Made by a program: the position numbers and the translations under genes | The notes under the pieces: model-generated | Seen by the model: the letters and a program-made list of their open reading frames with translations, nothing else | Databases searched by the model: none | Told to the model about the DNA's origin: nothing | Assembly (NCBI GenBank): GCA_035934555.1 | Contig: DASYXT010000097.1 | Coordinates: 35,984-99,983 of the forward strand | Length of the DNA stretch: 64,000 nucleotides | Source of the DNA: DASYXT01 sp035934555 | GTDB taxonomy: Bacteria > Verrucomicrobiota > Verrucomicrobiia > Limisphaerales > UBA8199 | Reading direction: 5' to 3' | Shown: positions 40,886-49,467 of the stretch, piece by piece | Layout of the letters: each line of letters starts with the position of its first letter | Numbering within the stretch: position 1 is the stretch's first letter

Positions 40886-41950
40886 TCAGCCCACGGCCGC
40901 CGCGGCGGCCCTGGTGGTGCCGGGGGGCGTGGCTGCGGGCACTTCCGCGGTCGCGGGCTCGGCGAGCGCCGCTTGGGCTTGCGCAGGCTGCTTTTCCAGG
41001 TAGTGCCCAAACCGGCGGAATTTTCCGTAGCGTTGTTTGAGGCGCTCTTCGGGCGTCAGCGCGAGTAATTCTTCGAGCACTTTCAGCAGCACGCCGCGCA
41101 GGGTCTCGGCCGTCGCGTCGTGGTTCGTATGGGCGCCGCCGAGCGGTTCAGGCACAATTTCATCCACCAGCCCAAGTTCGAGCAGGTGTTTGGCAGTGAT
41201 CTTCAGCGCCTCAGCCGCTTTGGGCGCCGCCGCGCGGTCCTTCCACAGAATCGCCGCACATCCTTCAGGGCTGATGACCGAATAGTATGCGTTTTCGAGA
41301 ATAACCACCCGGTCGGCAACGCCGATGCCCAGCGCGCCGCCCGAACCGCCTTCGCCAATCACCGCCGCAATGATCGGCACGTGCAGCAACATCATCTCGC
41401 GCAGGTTGACGGCAATCGCCTCGGCGATATGGCGTTCCTCAGCGCCTATGCCGGGATACGCGCCGGCCGTATCAATTAGCGTGATGATTGGGAGCGAAAA
41501 CTTGTCCGCCAGTTTCATCAGGCGCAGTGCTTTGCGGTAGCCTTCGGGGTGGGCGGACCCGAAGTTTCGCAGAATATTTTCCTTGGTGTCCCTGCCCTTT
41601 TGCGTGCCCATAACCATCACCTTGTGCGGACCGAGGCAGGCGAAGCCGCCCACCACCGCACGGTCTTCGGCAAACAGCCGGTCGCCGTGCAGTTCGGAAA
41701 AATCCGTGAATGCCGACTGGAAATAATCGAGTGCAAACGGGCGCTTGGGATGGCGGGCGATCTTGATGCGGTCCCACGCGCTCAGGTTGAGGAAAATCTG
41801 GCGTTTGGTTTCTTCGAGCTTTTTCTCGATCAGCGCGACTTCTTCTTCAAAGCTGATGCCAAGGGAATGGGTTTCCGGATGCTTCTTCAGCTTCTCGAGG
41901 TGCTCCTGCAATTCGGCCACGGGCCTCTCGAAATCCAGGTGATGTTTCAT
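40886..41950 (-). CDS. accA: Acetyl-CoA carboxylase carboxyltransferase, alpha subunit
   Basis: AccA with AccD transfers CO2 from biotin to acetyl-CoA, giving malonyl-CoA for fatty acid synthesis. The 354-residue protein starts MKHHLDFERPVAELQEHLEKL and contains AWDRIKIARHPKRPFALDYF, ELHGDRLFAEDRAVVGGFA, GTQKGRDTKENILRNFGSAHPEGYRKALRLM, DTAGAYPGIGAEERHIAEAIA and the oxyanion region IGEGGSGGALGIGVADRV. A Pro/Ala-rich tail of about 35 residues is added. The open frame reaches 42040, but the family start at 41950 is clear. accD and biotin genes are elsewhere. Confidence 0.97.
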   Translation of the reverse strand: MKHHLDFERPVAELQEHLEKLKKHPETHSLGISFEEEVALIEKKLEETKRQIFLNLSAWDRIKIARHPKRPFALDYFQSAFTDFSELHGDRLFAEDRAVVGGFACLGPHKVMVMGTQKGRDTKENILRNFGSAHPEGYRKALRLMKLADKFSLPIITLIDTAGAYPGIGAEERHIAEAIAVNLREMMLLHVPIIAAVIGEGGSGGALGIGVADRVVILENAYYSVISPEGCAAILWKDRAAAPKAAEALKITAKHLLELGLVDEIVPEPLGGAHTNHDATAETLRGVLLKVLEELLALTPEERLKQRYGKFRRFGHYLEKQPAQAQAALAEPATAEVPAATPPGTTRAAAAAVG

Positions 41951-42049
41951 CCCACGCAGATTAAAGCCCAATCCGCTCCGAGGCAACCTCGGAACGAGCC
42001 ATGGCCTTCTCCATCGGGACGGCCTCCTCGAAGTGACCACTTAAACGAA

Positions 42050-43585
42050 CTACCCTGGGTGCCCTGCCGCCGCGGCGCGGCGTGCCGCAATCTTTTCCTC
42101 AACGCTTTTGATATAACTGGCGGTGTCCTGCTGCTCGACGAGTTTCTGGTGATTGCTAATCAGCGCGGCGTGATAATCGGCCGGCGTGATGCTCAGGTCG
42201 CAGGCCAGCGCCAGCGCCGCCATCGCCTGTTGGTTGGACGACAGCGCGGCCTTGGGCTGCGCAGCGAAAATCATCGCAGGATTGGCGGCGCCGGCAACGG
42301 CCGAATCAAGTGCCGGCGCCGGCAGGGCCGTCGGCGCGTCGGCGCGAGCGATTGCCTGGTTCAGGGCCACCTCGAGAGTATTGGCCGCGGCATCCCGTTT
42401 GGTCAGCGGCGGCAGCCCAAAGAGCTTCTCCACCGTCGCCAGCACCGACGTGTGGTCAAAAATCGCTGAAGGGTCCTTGGGGTCATTACCGATAATCGTG
42501 CCTTTGGCTGTGTAGGCGGAAACGACAATGCCGGGCACGCGAACACCCAAATGATCGAAGAGGAACGGGTAATTCGGGTTGGCGTACTTGCTCGCATCGC
42601 CGGGCGGGACAGTTGTTGACGGCGGTTGATGATCGTAGAAGCCGCCGTGCTCATCGAACGTAATCACCAGCATCGTGTCGGCCCAATATGACGAGTTCCG
42701 GAGCGCCTCGTACACCTGTTTCACCAATAATTCCCCGTGCCGGATGTCATTGAGCGGGTGCATCGAGTTGCCCGCCAGGTAATTGTTCCCGGTGTCGTAA
42801 CGAGGCTCAATAAAACTGTAATCGGGCAACCCGCCGCTCCCGACGTCATCAAAAAAGTCGTCGATATCCTGAAAGTGGTCGGTGAGCGGATCGATGAATT
42901 CGCCCCGCAGGCCGGTCAACCCGGCGGTCTGCGGCAATCCGTCGTGGTAAATACACCAGTTTTTCCCCGCGGCATCCAGACGTTCATAAATTGTCCCGTT
43001 CTCGAAAGAGAACCCGGTTACAATCTGCGCGGATGACGGGCTGTCGGTAAGTCCTCCAGAGGTGGCGGCATGAATGAAAAAACGGTTCGGCCACGTGGGC
43101 CCCGGCAGCGAAGAATGCCAGAAGTTGAATAACGCAAACTCGCCGGCCAACGCCGACAGCACAGGCAACTGGTCCGGCTGAAAGCAGTCCATCACGAAGT
43201 TCTCGTCGCCGCTGAAATCCACCGCTTCAACGGCGCTGGCAATGAAGCCCGTCATAGGGGCTGGGTCGCTCGGCAGGTTGGCCAGCGGCGGCAGGGCCGG
43301 TGCGGTACCTTTTAGCGGCCCGTAAAGTTGCACCTGCACGTCATAGTATTCGTGCGCCGGGTCAAACGTCATCACGAACGACGACGCGCGGCGAACCATC
43401 ACCTGCGGCGAGCCAGGCGCATTGGGCTCCTTTTGGTTGAACTCGGCGCCGGTCAGGCCGGCCACCTGTGGATTGCCGGCTTTAAGGAAGCCGAACAAGT
43501 GATCGAATGAACGGTTTTCCAACATCAGAATTACAAACCGTTTTATTCCCTGGAATTTTGCCAAAACGGCGGGATCAGGTGGCAT
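42050..43585 (-). CDS. Phospholipase C/acid phosphatase-type phosphoesterase
   Basis: This 511-residue protein belongs to the bacterial phosphoesterase family that includes non-hemolytic phospholipase C and AcpA. Family blocks are KRFVILMLENRSFDHLFGFL near the N-terminus with metal-site residues, SLPGPTWPNRFFIHAATSGG, YSFIEPRYD, and WADTMLVITFDEHGGFYDHQPP with the Asp-Glu-His metal ligands. No signal peptide or Tat motif is visible after MPPDPAVLAKFQGIK, unlike most exported members, so its location is uncertain. An open frame continues to 43897 but overlaps the divergent gene, so the start at 43585 is preferred. Confidence 0.9.
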   Translation of the reverse strand: MPPDPAVLAKFQGIKRFVILMLENRSFDHLFGFLKAGNPQVAGLTGAEFNQKEPNAPGSPQVMVRRASSFVMTFDPAHEYYDVQVQLYGPLKGTAPALPPLANLPSDPAPMTGFIASAVEAVDFSGDENFVMDCFQPDQLPVLSALAGEFALFNFWHSSLPGPTWPNRFFIHAATSGGLTDSPSSAQIVTGFSFENGTIYERLDAAGKNWCIYHDGLPQTAGLTGLRGEFIDPLTDHFQDIDDFFDDVGSGGLPDYSFIEPRYDTGNNYLAGNSMHPLNDIRHGELLVKQVYEALRNSSYWADTMLVITFDEHGGFYDHQPPSTTVPPGDASKYANPNYPFLFDHLGVRVPGIVVSAYTAKGTIIGNDPKDPSAIFDHTSVLATVEKLFGLPPLTKRDAAANTLEVALNQAIARADAPTALPAPALDSAVAGAANPAMIFAAQPKAALSSNQQAMAALALACDLSITPADYHAALISNHQKLVEQQDTASYIKSVEEKIAARRAAAAGHPG

Positions 43586-43762
43586 AAACAATAACGCTCT
43601 TAATGCAGCATCGCTGGGAACCTTGCAGTTAGATAGCGCCGACCCGAGGCGGATGCAAATGATTTTGCCCCCAAACCCTGTGGGCGATTGTGCCCTTGCC
43701 CAAGCTAATTTTGGCACGGAATTAGCTATTTCTGCCCCTGATTCATCTGAATCCTTCAGCTT

Positions 43763-44530
43763 ATGCCATTGCTCGATACACTGCTTCAAGCTACGGCGAC
43801 CACGCCGGTTTGCCCGCGTTGCAAACGGCCAATCCCCAGCGAAGACGTCAACGTGGCGACCGATGTCGCTTTCTGCCGCGCGTGCGATATCACGCACCGG
43901 TTATCGGCGCTCGCGACGGGTTCGGTCGTCGATGAAAATGTGGATTTAAGCCGGCCGCCCGGCGGCGCGTGGTTCGAGCGGACAGGTGATGGTGTCGTGC
44001 TCGGGGCAACTCACCGGGCTCTGGGCCAGGCGTTCGGCTTGCTTTTTTTCAGCCTGTTTTGGAACGGCGTTGTTTCGGTGTTCGTTCTGATGGCCACCGC
44101 CGCCACGCTGCATCATTTGGGCATACCCCTCCCGCACTGGTTTCCCATGTCTAAGGGCACGGCGGTGCCGCTGCCGCTGACCATTTTTCTGTGGTTGTTC
44201 CTGACACCTTTCATCGCCGTGGGGTTGGTGGTGCTGGCGACCTTCCTCAGCGCGCTGGCGGGACGGACGGAACTGCGCATTCAACGAGATGAAGTGACGC
44301 TGTTTACAGGCGTCGGCCCGGTTGGGTTCCGCAAGCGATTCGCCACGACTGCCGTGCGCGACGTGCGCCTTCAGGAGCAGTCCTGGCGCGACAATCGTGG
44401 GACGGCCCGGCAGCAGAAGTCGATTGTTATCGACACCGATGCAAAGCCGGTCACCTTTGGCACGATGTTGAGTGAACCGCGCCGCCGGTTTATCGCCGCC
44501 GCGGCGAAAAAGGAACTGGTGCGAAGCTGA
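43763..44530 (+). CDS. Zinc-ribbon membrane protein, function unknown
   Basis: I do not recognise this 255-residue protein. Its N-terminus has a zinc-ribbon-like pair, TPVCPRCKRPIPSEDV and VAFCRACDITHRL. Two long hydrophobic segments follow (ALGQAFGLLFFSLFWNGVVSVFVLMATAATL and PLTIFLWLFLTPFIAVGLVVLATFLSALAG), and the last 90 residues form a beta-rich cytoplasmic domain (RTELRIQRDEVTLFTGVGPVGFRKRFATTAVRDVRL). The latter resembles PH-like bacterial domains, but that is a guess. It is divergent from the phosphoesterase gene and lies alone. Confidence 0.78.
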   Translation: MPLLDTLLQATATTPVCPRCKRPIPSEDVNVATDVAFCRACDITHRLSALATGSVVDENVDLSRPPGGAWFERTGDGVVLGATHRALGQAFGLLFFSLFWNGVVSVFVLMATAATLHHLGIPLPHWFPMSKGTAVPLPLTIFLWLFLTPFIAVGLVVLATFLSALAGRTELRIQRDEVTLFTGVGPVGFRKRFATTAVRDVRLQEQSWRDNRGTARQQKSIVIDTDAKPVTFGTMLSEPRRRFIAAAAKKELVRS

Positions 44531-44634
44531 CCGGTGGGCCTGGCGAACCATCGTTCCTTGATTCGGAGTTAATGGGGGTGGGTAGCCGCCGAGCCCATTC
44601 CGACTCTCGGCACCGAAGGTCAGTCGTTCAGCCC

Positions 44635-45264
44635 TTAGGGAGCGCGTGTGCGGGAAGGCTGCTGGTTCGTCGTGAGGGATTTCTTCAGGCTCTGCAGCAA
44701 CTCGTCGGCGTTTCTTGCTTCAGCGGGGGAAACCATTGACTGATACCTGCCAAGGGCGGCGATGGCGGCGGCGAATTCGTGGTTGAGGGAGCGCACCAGC
44801 GCGAGGTTGAAGTGAACGTTGGGAAAAGAAGGATCCAACTCGGCGGCGATTTCGTAATGGATTTGCGCCAGGCGAAAATCGTTCACCTCGAAATACATGT
44901 TGCCCAGGTTGTAGTGAGCTTCCAGGTGGCGCGGGTCTTGTTTGAGGGAGTTGGTGAAGCAATCGAAGGCTTTGGCCGTCTGCCCGCGTTGTGATTCGAT
45001 AATGCCGAGATTGCAGTAGGCATCGGCGATGCAATCCTGCTCGGCGATAGCTTTCTGATAAAGGTCGATGGCCTGGAGCTCACCGCGCTCGTCCATGAGC
45101 AACGCGTGCTCGAAATGGCTCAAACCCGTTTCGAGGCGCAGGACCTGCGCGGTCGGGCTGGGGAACAGGTGCAGTTGAGCCGGGTTCTCATTGCGGACGC
45201 GTTTGGGAACTCGCTTGTAGCCGAACTTCGACGCGCGAACAGGAAATTTCAGGATCTGTCCCAT
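44635..45264 (-). CDS. TPR-repeat protein
   Basis: This 209-residue protein has about four TPR units in residues 45-180, such as AIDLYQKAIAEQDCIADAYCNLGIIESQRGQ, AFDCFTNSLKQDPRHLEAHYNLGNMYFEVND and AQIHYEIAAELDPSFPNVHFNLALV. The N-terminal 35 residues are basic (KFPVRASKFGYKRVPKRVRNE). TPRs mediate protein contacts. No signal peptide is seen. It follows ku by 48 bases on the same strand and could share its transcript, but nothing in the sequence ties it to end joining. Confidence 0.85.
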   Translation of the reverse strand: MGQILKFPVRASKFGYKRVPKRVRNENPAQLHLFPSPTAQVLRLETGLSHFEHALLMDERGELQAIDLYQKAIAEQDCIADAYCNLGIIESQRGQTAKAFDCFTNSLKQDPRHLEAHYNLGNMYFEVNDFRLAQIHYEIAAELDPSFPNVHFNLALVRSLNHEFAAAIAALGRYQSMVSPAEARNADELLQSLKKSLTTNQQPSRTRAP

Positions 45265-45312
45265 TCGAGGCAGTCTGCGGGCAACGGCGTTAAAGTTCCA
45301 GCGTTTCCGGCA

Positions 45313-46173
45313 TTAGGCGGCGGCCTGTTTCTTTTGCCTGGCGGGCTTTGCCTCGACAGCGTCCTTCTTTGCGCCCTTGGCTTTTTCCATCGGCTTCTTC
45401 TGGGCCTTGGTCTTCTCGATGCTCTGGCGCAGCGCGGCCATGATATCGACAACCGGCTGCTCTTCCTCCGGAACCGAGACGACTTGTTTGCCGGCGATCT
45501 TAGTCTCGATCATCTCGCGCAGCGCGTCACGATAGCGGTCCTTGAGGTCGAGGTCCGATAGCCGCGAGCTCATCGACTCCACCAGGCTGAGCGAGAGTTT
45601 CAATTCGTCTTTACTGGCTTCAAACAGTTCGAGTTGGGGGACGTCGGCGGTTTTGCGCAGTTCCTGCGGGTTGCGTAGTTTGTACAGAACCAGCGCGTTC
45701 TCCAATGGCCCGATGAGGACCAGTTCCTCGCGGTCACGCAAAACGACTTTGCCAATGCCCACCTTGCCGCTCGCCTTCAACGTTTGCGTCAGCAGCGAAT
45801 ATGTTTTGGTTCCCACCACTCCGTCGGGACCGGCGAAATACGGCGCGTCGTAGAGCGTCGGATGGACTTCTGCGGCGTCGATGAAGCCTTCGATTTCGAT
45901 CACCTTCGTGCTCTTAAGCTTAATCTTCGCCAGGTCATCCGGGGAGACGATGACGTACTGCTCCGGCTCAAATTCGAACCCCTTGACGATGTCCTCGCTG
46001 GCGAGGACCTTGCCGCACTTCTTGCATTTTTTGTCGTAGCCGACCGGGCCGTTATCTTCTTTGTGGAGTTGGTTGAAGCGGATGGCTTCCTGGGTATCCA
46101 CTGCGTTGTAAATGCGGATAGGGATGGTGACGAGGGAGAAGCGGATGTGGCCTTTCCAGATTGAGCGCATCAT
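45313..46173 (-). CDS. ku: Ku protein (non-homologous end joining)
   Basis: Bacterial Ku is a homodimeric ring that binds DNA ends and recruits LigD. The 286-residue protein begins MRSIWKGHIRFSLVTIPIRIYNAVD (after one extra Met), and has the family blocks KCKKCGKVLASEDIVKGFEFEPEQYVIV, EIEGFIDAAEVHPTLYD, YFAGPDGVVGTKTYSLL and a Lys/Ala-rich C-terminal tail (KAKGAKKDAVEAKPARQKKQ), the usual minimal C-terminus of bacterial Ku. The family Zn-knuckle-like CKKC is present. It lies directly downstream of ligD on the same strand, 28 bases apart, forming a compact NHEJ operon. Confidence 0.96.
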   Translation of the reverse strand: MMRSIWKGHIRFSLVTIPIRIYNAVDTQEAIRFNQLHKEDNGPVGYDKKCKKCGKVLASEDIVKGFEFEPEQYVIVSPDDLAKIKLKSTKVIEIEGFIDAAEVHPTLYDAPYFAGPDGVVGTKTYSLLTQTLKASGKVGIGKVVLRDREELVLIGPLENALVLYKLRNPQELRKTADVPQLELFEASKDELKLSLSLVESMSSRLSDLDLKDRYRDALREMIETKIAGKQVVSVPEEEQPVVDIMAALRQSIEKTKAQKKPMEKAKGAKKDAVEAKPARQKKQAAA

Positions 46174-46201
46174 GAGGTGTTGGATCGTTGAGGGTGGATG
46201 G

Positions 46202-48553
46202 TTATGGGTTCAAGTCGGGCCGCAATCTGACGAACACCGGTTCGCGCAGCATCCCGTCTTTTGTCATTGATGCAAATTGGACTTCGCACATCAGCTTCGG
46301 TTCAACCCATACCGCGCTCGCGATGGGGAACGGTATCTTAGTAGCTGATCTACTGGTCTTTGTCAAATTTGCGAGTGCGCCCGCGACCGTGCTCAGGGTC
46401 TCGTCACTGAACCCGGTGCCCACCTTCCCCAGGTACTTGAACCCGCCGGGGGCGGCTTGTGCCAGGTGCAGCGCGCCGAAACCGGCTTGCCGGCCGCCTT
46501 TACCCGGGGTGTAGCCGATGATGACGCATTCGATGGTTCGGCGGGTTTTGATTTTCAGCCAGGAATCGCTCCGCTTACCGGGTAGGTAAGTGCTTTGGGT
46601 TCGCTTAGCCATAATCCCTTCCAGGCCCATCTCGCGAACTGCGTTCAAGAGGGGGGCGCCGTCCTCGAAGGCTTCACTAACCCGAAAGGCGCTGCCGGAC
46701 TTGACCGCGTCGGCGAGCCATTCGCGCCGCCGGGCCAGTGGCTCGTTGACGATCGGCCGGCCATCGAGGTAGAGGCAATCGAACAGGTAGCAGACCGCGG
46801 GGTATTTGGCGCGGGCGCGTTCGACGGCAGCCGTGCTGGTTTGCTGCATTCGGGAGATCACATTGCTAAAATTGGGCTTGCCGTCGGGTTCCAGGCAGAC
46901 GAGTTCGCCGTCGAAAACCGCCGACGTCGCGCGGAAGGACACCTCCGGCGTGAGCAGCTCGGGGAAATTTTTCGTCAGATCGATTCCCCTGCGCCCGCGG
47001 ATTTTGATCTCGCCTTCATCCAGTGAAAGGATCACTCGGATGCCGTCCCATTTCACCTCGTAGAGAAACTCCGGCGAGTCAGGCGGTTTGTCGGCGGACT
47101 CGGCGAGCATAGGCTCGATTGCCGAACGGAGCCAATCGAGCTGCGGCGCGTCAACGCGTTCGAGCAACCACTGGTTGTCTTTCGTGTGATGGATGCGGTA
47201 CTCGCCGTTGAGTTCGGGGGAATGGAGACGAAAATAAAAGCCGTCCTTCTTCTGCCGGGTGATTTCGTGGCGGCCCTGGGCGAACTTCCACATTGTGCCG
47301 CCGCCGTATTCGCCCTTGGGGATGACACCTTCAAAGTGGACGTACTCGAGCGGGTGATCCTCGACATTAACCGCCAGGCGCATGATGCCGGGCCGCGGGG
47401 GCAAGCCCTTCGGTACCGCCCAGGAGCGCAGGACCCCGGCGTGCTCCAGCCGCAAATCGTAGTGGAGCCGCGAAGCGTGGTGCCGATGAACGACAAATGC
47501 GCTGCCGCCCTCGGTGAGGGGCGCTGGTTGCGGCTCCGGTGTTTGGGTGAAGGTTCTTTTTCCGGCGTACTTCTGGAGTTGTTCGGGGGTCTTGCGGGTC
47601 CTGGAAGGCGCGAGGGGTTGCTTTAAAGCGGGAGCCGGTTTCCTTTGGGTGTGCAGCGCGGTTGCGTAACCGGAGATGGCTTCCCAGGGATCAGCACTCG
47701 CGGCGAGCCGGGCCGGGACAGTGTGCAGGTTGAAGGCTTTAGGGGATGCCAGTGATTCCAGTTCCTCCCAATGAAGCGGCGTCGAAACCGGCGCGCCGGG
47801 AAGTCCGCGCAAGCTGTAGGCGGCGATGATGGTCTGTGATTGCCGATTGCGATAGATGTCCAGCAGCACCTTGCCCTGGCGGGAGTCCTTCTTGATCTGG
47901 AGGGTCAAGGCGGAGGGATGTGAATCGACAAAAGGCTGAGCGAGCGCCCTGGCGGCTTCGAACACAGTTTGGAAATCCCATTTCGGCTCGATGGGCGTGA
48001 GGATGTGCAGGCCCTTGCGACCGGTGGTTTTCACAAAAGGATGGTAACCGAAGCTCTCGAGATGCAGCCTGAGTGCGAGCCCGAGTTGAGCGACGTCCGG
48101 AAATTTGTAATTCTCCGGCGGGTCCAGATCGTAAACGATGTAATCCGGCTTATCAAAATGCGGAGCCCGTGAATGCATCTGGTGCAGCTCGAGGCACGCG
48201 AGGTTCGCCAGCCAGGCCAGCGACGCAGGTTCGCTTGCGATGACGTAATCCTTTTTTTCCTCACCCAGGCTTACGTGTTCGAGCCAGTCCGGCGCCCAGT
48301 CCGGCCGGTTTTTCTGGAAGAACGGGGTGGCGTGGATCCCTTCCGGAAAGCGCAGCAGGGAGAGCGGCCGGCCCTGAAGGTGCGCCAGGATGGTCGGCCC
48401 GATTTTAAGGTAGTATTCGAGGACATGCGCCTTGGTGATGTGGTCCTCGGGGTAGAGTTCTTTGGTCAGGTTGGAAAGTTCAATTTGCCTGCGGCCGACC
48501 TGGGCGATCTGGGAGGTGCGGGAGGGCATAGGGGGCGTGCAGCGTGGGAGCAT
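46202..48553 (-). CDS. ligD: Multifunctional DNA ligase D (POL-PE-LIG)
   Basis: LigD repairs double-strand breaks with Ku. The 783-residue protein has the polymerase/primase domain first (residues about 20-300, with LTKELYPEDHITKAHVLEYY and the metal motif YIVYDLDPP). Next comes the 3'-phosphoesterase near 345-455 (VVHRHHASRLHYDLRLEH) and then the ATP-dependent ligase from about 480 (YEVKWDGIRVIL with the AMP-binding Lys near 500, RGIDLTKNFPEL and the OB-fold). This POL-PE-LIG order is mycobacterial, while Pseudomonas has PE-LIG-POL. The start at 48553 overlaps the preceding stop (TAATG). A second ATG at 48529 is an alternative. Confidence 0.95.
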   Translation of the reverse strand: MLPRCTPPMPSRTSQIAQVGRRQIELSNLTKELYPEDHITKAHVLEYYLKIGPTILAHLQGRPLSLLRFPEGIHATPFFQKNRPDWAPDWLEHVSLGEEKKDYVIASEPASLAWLANLACLELHQMHSRAPHFDKPDYIVYDLDPPENYKFPDVAQLGLALRLHLESFGYHPFVKTTGRKGLHILTPIEPKWDFQTVFEAARALAQPFVDSHPSALTLQIKKDSRQGKVLLDIYRNRQSQTIIAAYSLRGLPGAPVSTPLHWEELESLASPKAFNLHTVPARLAASADPWEAISGYATALHTQRKPAPALKQPLAPSRTRKTPEQLQKYAGKRTFTQTPEPQPAPLTEGGSAFVVHRHHASRLHYDLRLEHAGVLRSWAVPKGLPPRPGIMRLAVNVEDHPLEYVHFEGVIPKGEYGGGTMWKFAQGRHEITRQKKDGFYFRLHSPELNGEYRIHHTKDNQWLLERVDAPQLDWLRSAIEPMLAESADKPPDSPEFLYEVKWDGIRVILSLDEGEIKIRGRRGIDLTKNFPELLTPEVSFRATSAVFDGELVCLEPDGKPNFSNVISRMQQTSTAAVERARAKYPAVCYLFDCLYLDGRPIVNEPLARRREWLADAVKSGSAFRVSEAFEDGAPLLNAVREMGLEGIMAKRTQSTYLPGKRSDSWLKIKTRRTIECVIIGYTPGKGGRQAGFGALHLAQAAPGGFKYLGKVGTGFSDETLSTVAGALANLTKTSRSATKIPFPIASAVWVEPKLMCEVQFASMTKDGMLREPVFVRLRPDLNP

Positions 48554-49272
48554 TAAAGGGACTTGCGGGGCACACTTTCGATCCAGGTTTTCATTGCGTC
48601 CAACATTTCGGCGCGAATATCGGAATCCTTGCGGCCCGTGCGTGCCGGAACGTGGAACGAATGATCGGCGCCGGGAAAGAGCTTAAGGGTTGCGCGCGCA
48701 CCGAGTTGCCCGACGACGGACTGCAGGAGGCACAACTCGGCGAATTCGTCTCGGTCCCCTTGCAGGAACAGCATGGGAATTCTGACGTTGAACAGATGTT
48801 GCGCGCGTTCTTCAGACGGCCGGCCGGGTGGATGCAGCGGAAATCCGAGAAAGACCAGGCCACGAACCCCTGGCAGTGGGGATTCAGCTTGTGCTTGGGA
48901 CGTCATCCGCCCACCGAAGGACTTACCTCCTGCGAATAGGGGCATGCCTGGGACAAGTGATGAGGCCTGGCGTACCGCGGCGCGGACGGCGGCATGGGCA
49001 AGCTTCGGAGGATCCGGGCGCTTCGAGCGCGCTTCCATGTAGAGGAATTGATAGCGCAACGTGCTGAGCTGGCGTTCGAGAAGTCCCTGCGCGATGTCCG
49101 CCAGGAACGGGTGTCGCATCCCGGCCCCGGCACCATGGGCCAGAACGTAGCAGGCGACCGGACGCGGTGCCTTTTGGAGCAGGCCGGAGACTTGCTGCGC
49201 ATCATTGATCGTTATCACAACCGATTCTGGCCCGGCTGCGGCCGCGGTGATTTCGTTATGCGACGTGCTCAC
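48553..49272 (-). CDS. Alpha/beta hydrolase, KANL3/Tex30-like
   Basis: This protein of about 239 residues belongs to the small alpha/beta hydrolase group related to KANL3/Tex30 (PF20408-type). It has the block ACYVLAHGAGAGMRHPFLADIAQGL, RYQFLYMEARSKRPD, the nucleophile elbow LFAGGKSFGGRMTS with Ser in GKSFGG, and the late Asp/His region MLFLQGDRDEFAE and FPGADHSFHV. The substrate is unknown. The frame is open to 49461, but the first 63 codons look non-native, so the GTG at 49272 (VSTSHNEIT) is preferred. Its stop overlaps the ligD start, so it may be co-transcribed with the NHEJ genes. Confidence 0.75.
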   Translation of the reverse strand: MSTSHNEITAAAAGPESVVITINDAQQVSGLLQKAPRPVACYVLAHGAGAGMRHPFLADIAQGLLERQLSTLRYQFLYMEARSKRPDPPKLAHAAVRAAVRQASSLVPGMPLFAGGKSFGGRMTSQAQAESPLPGVRGLVFLGFPLHPPGRPSEERAQHLFNVRIPMLFLQGDRDEFAELCLLQSVVGQLGARATLKLFPGADHSFHVPARTGRKDSDIRAEMLDAMKTWIESVPRKSL

Positions 49273-49467
49273 AAATCTGTATGGAGAACAACGGCCGCAG
49301 ACGCAAAAAGACGGTCCTTGAACGACAGCGTGGCTTCCATGGGAGCACCATGCCAAGTCACCATTGCCGAGGCAACCCTGATTCAGCGGCCTTCCACGGG
49401 ATGAGCTAAGGAAGCGCTCCCAACCGGGGATAATTCCTTCGTCGTTTGATTTTTCGCGCAACCGTGT

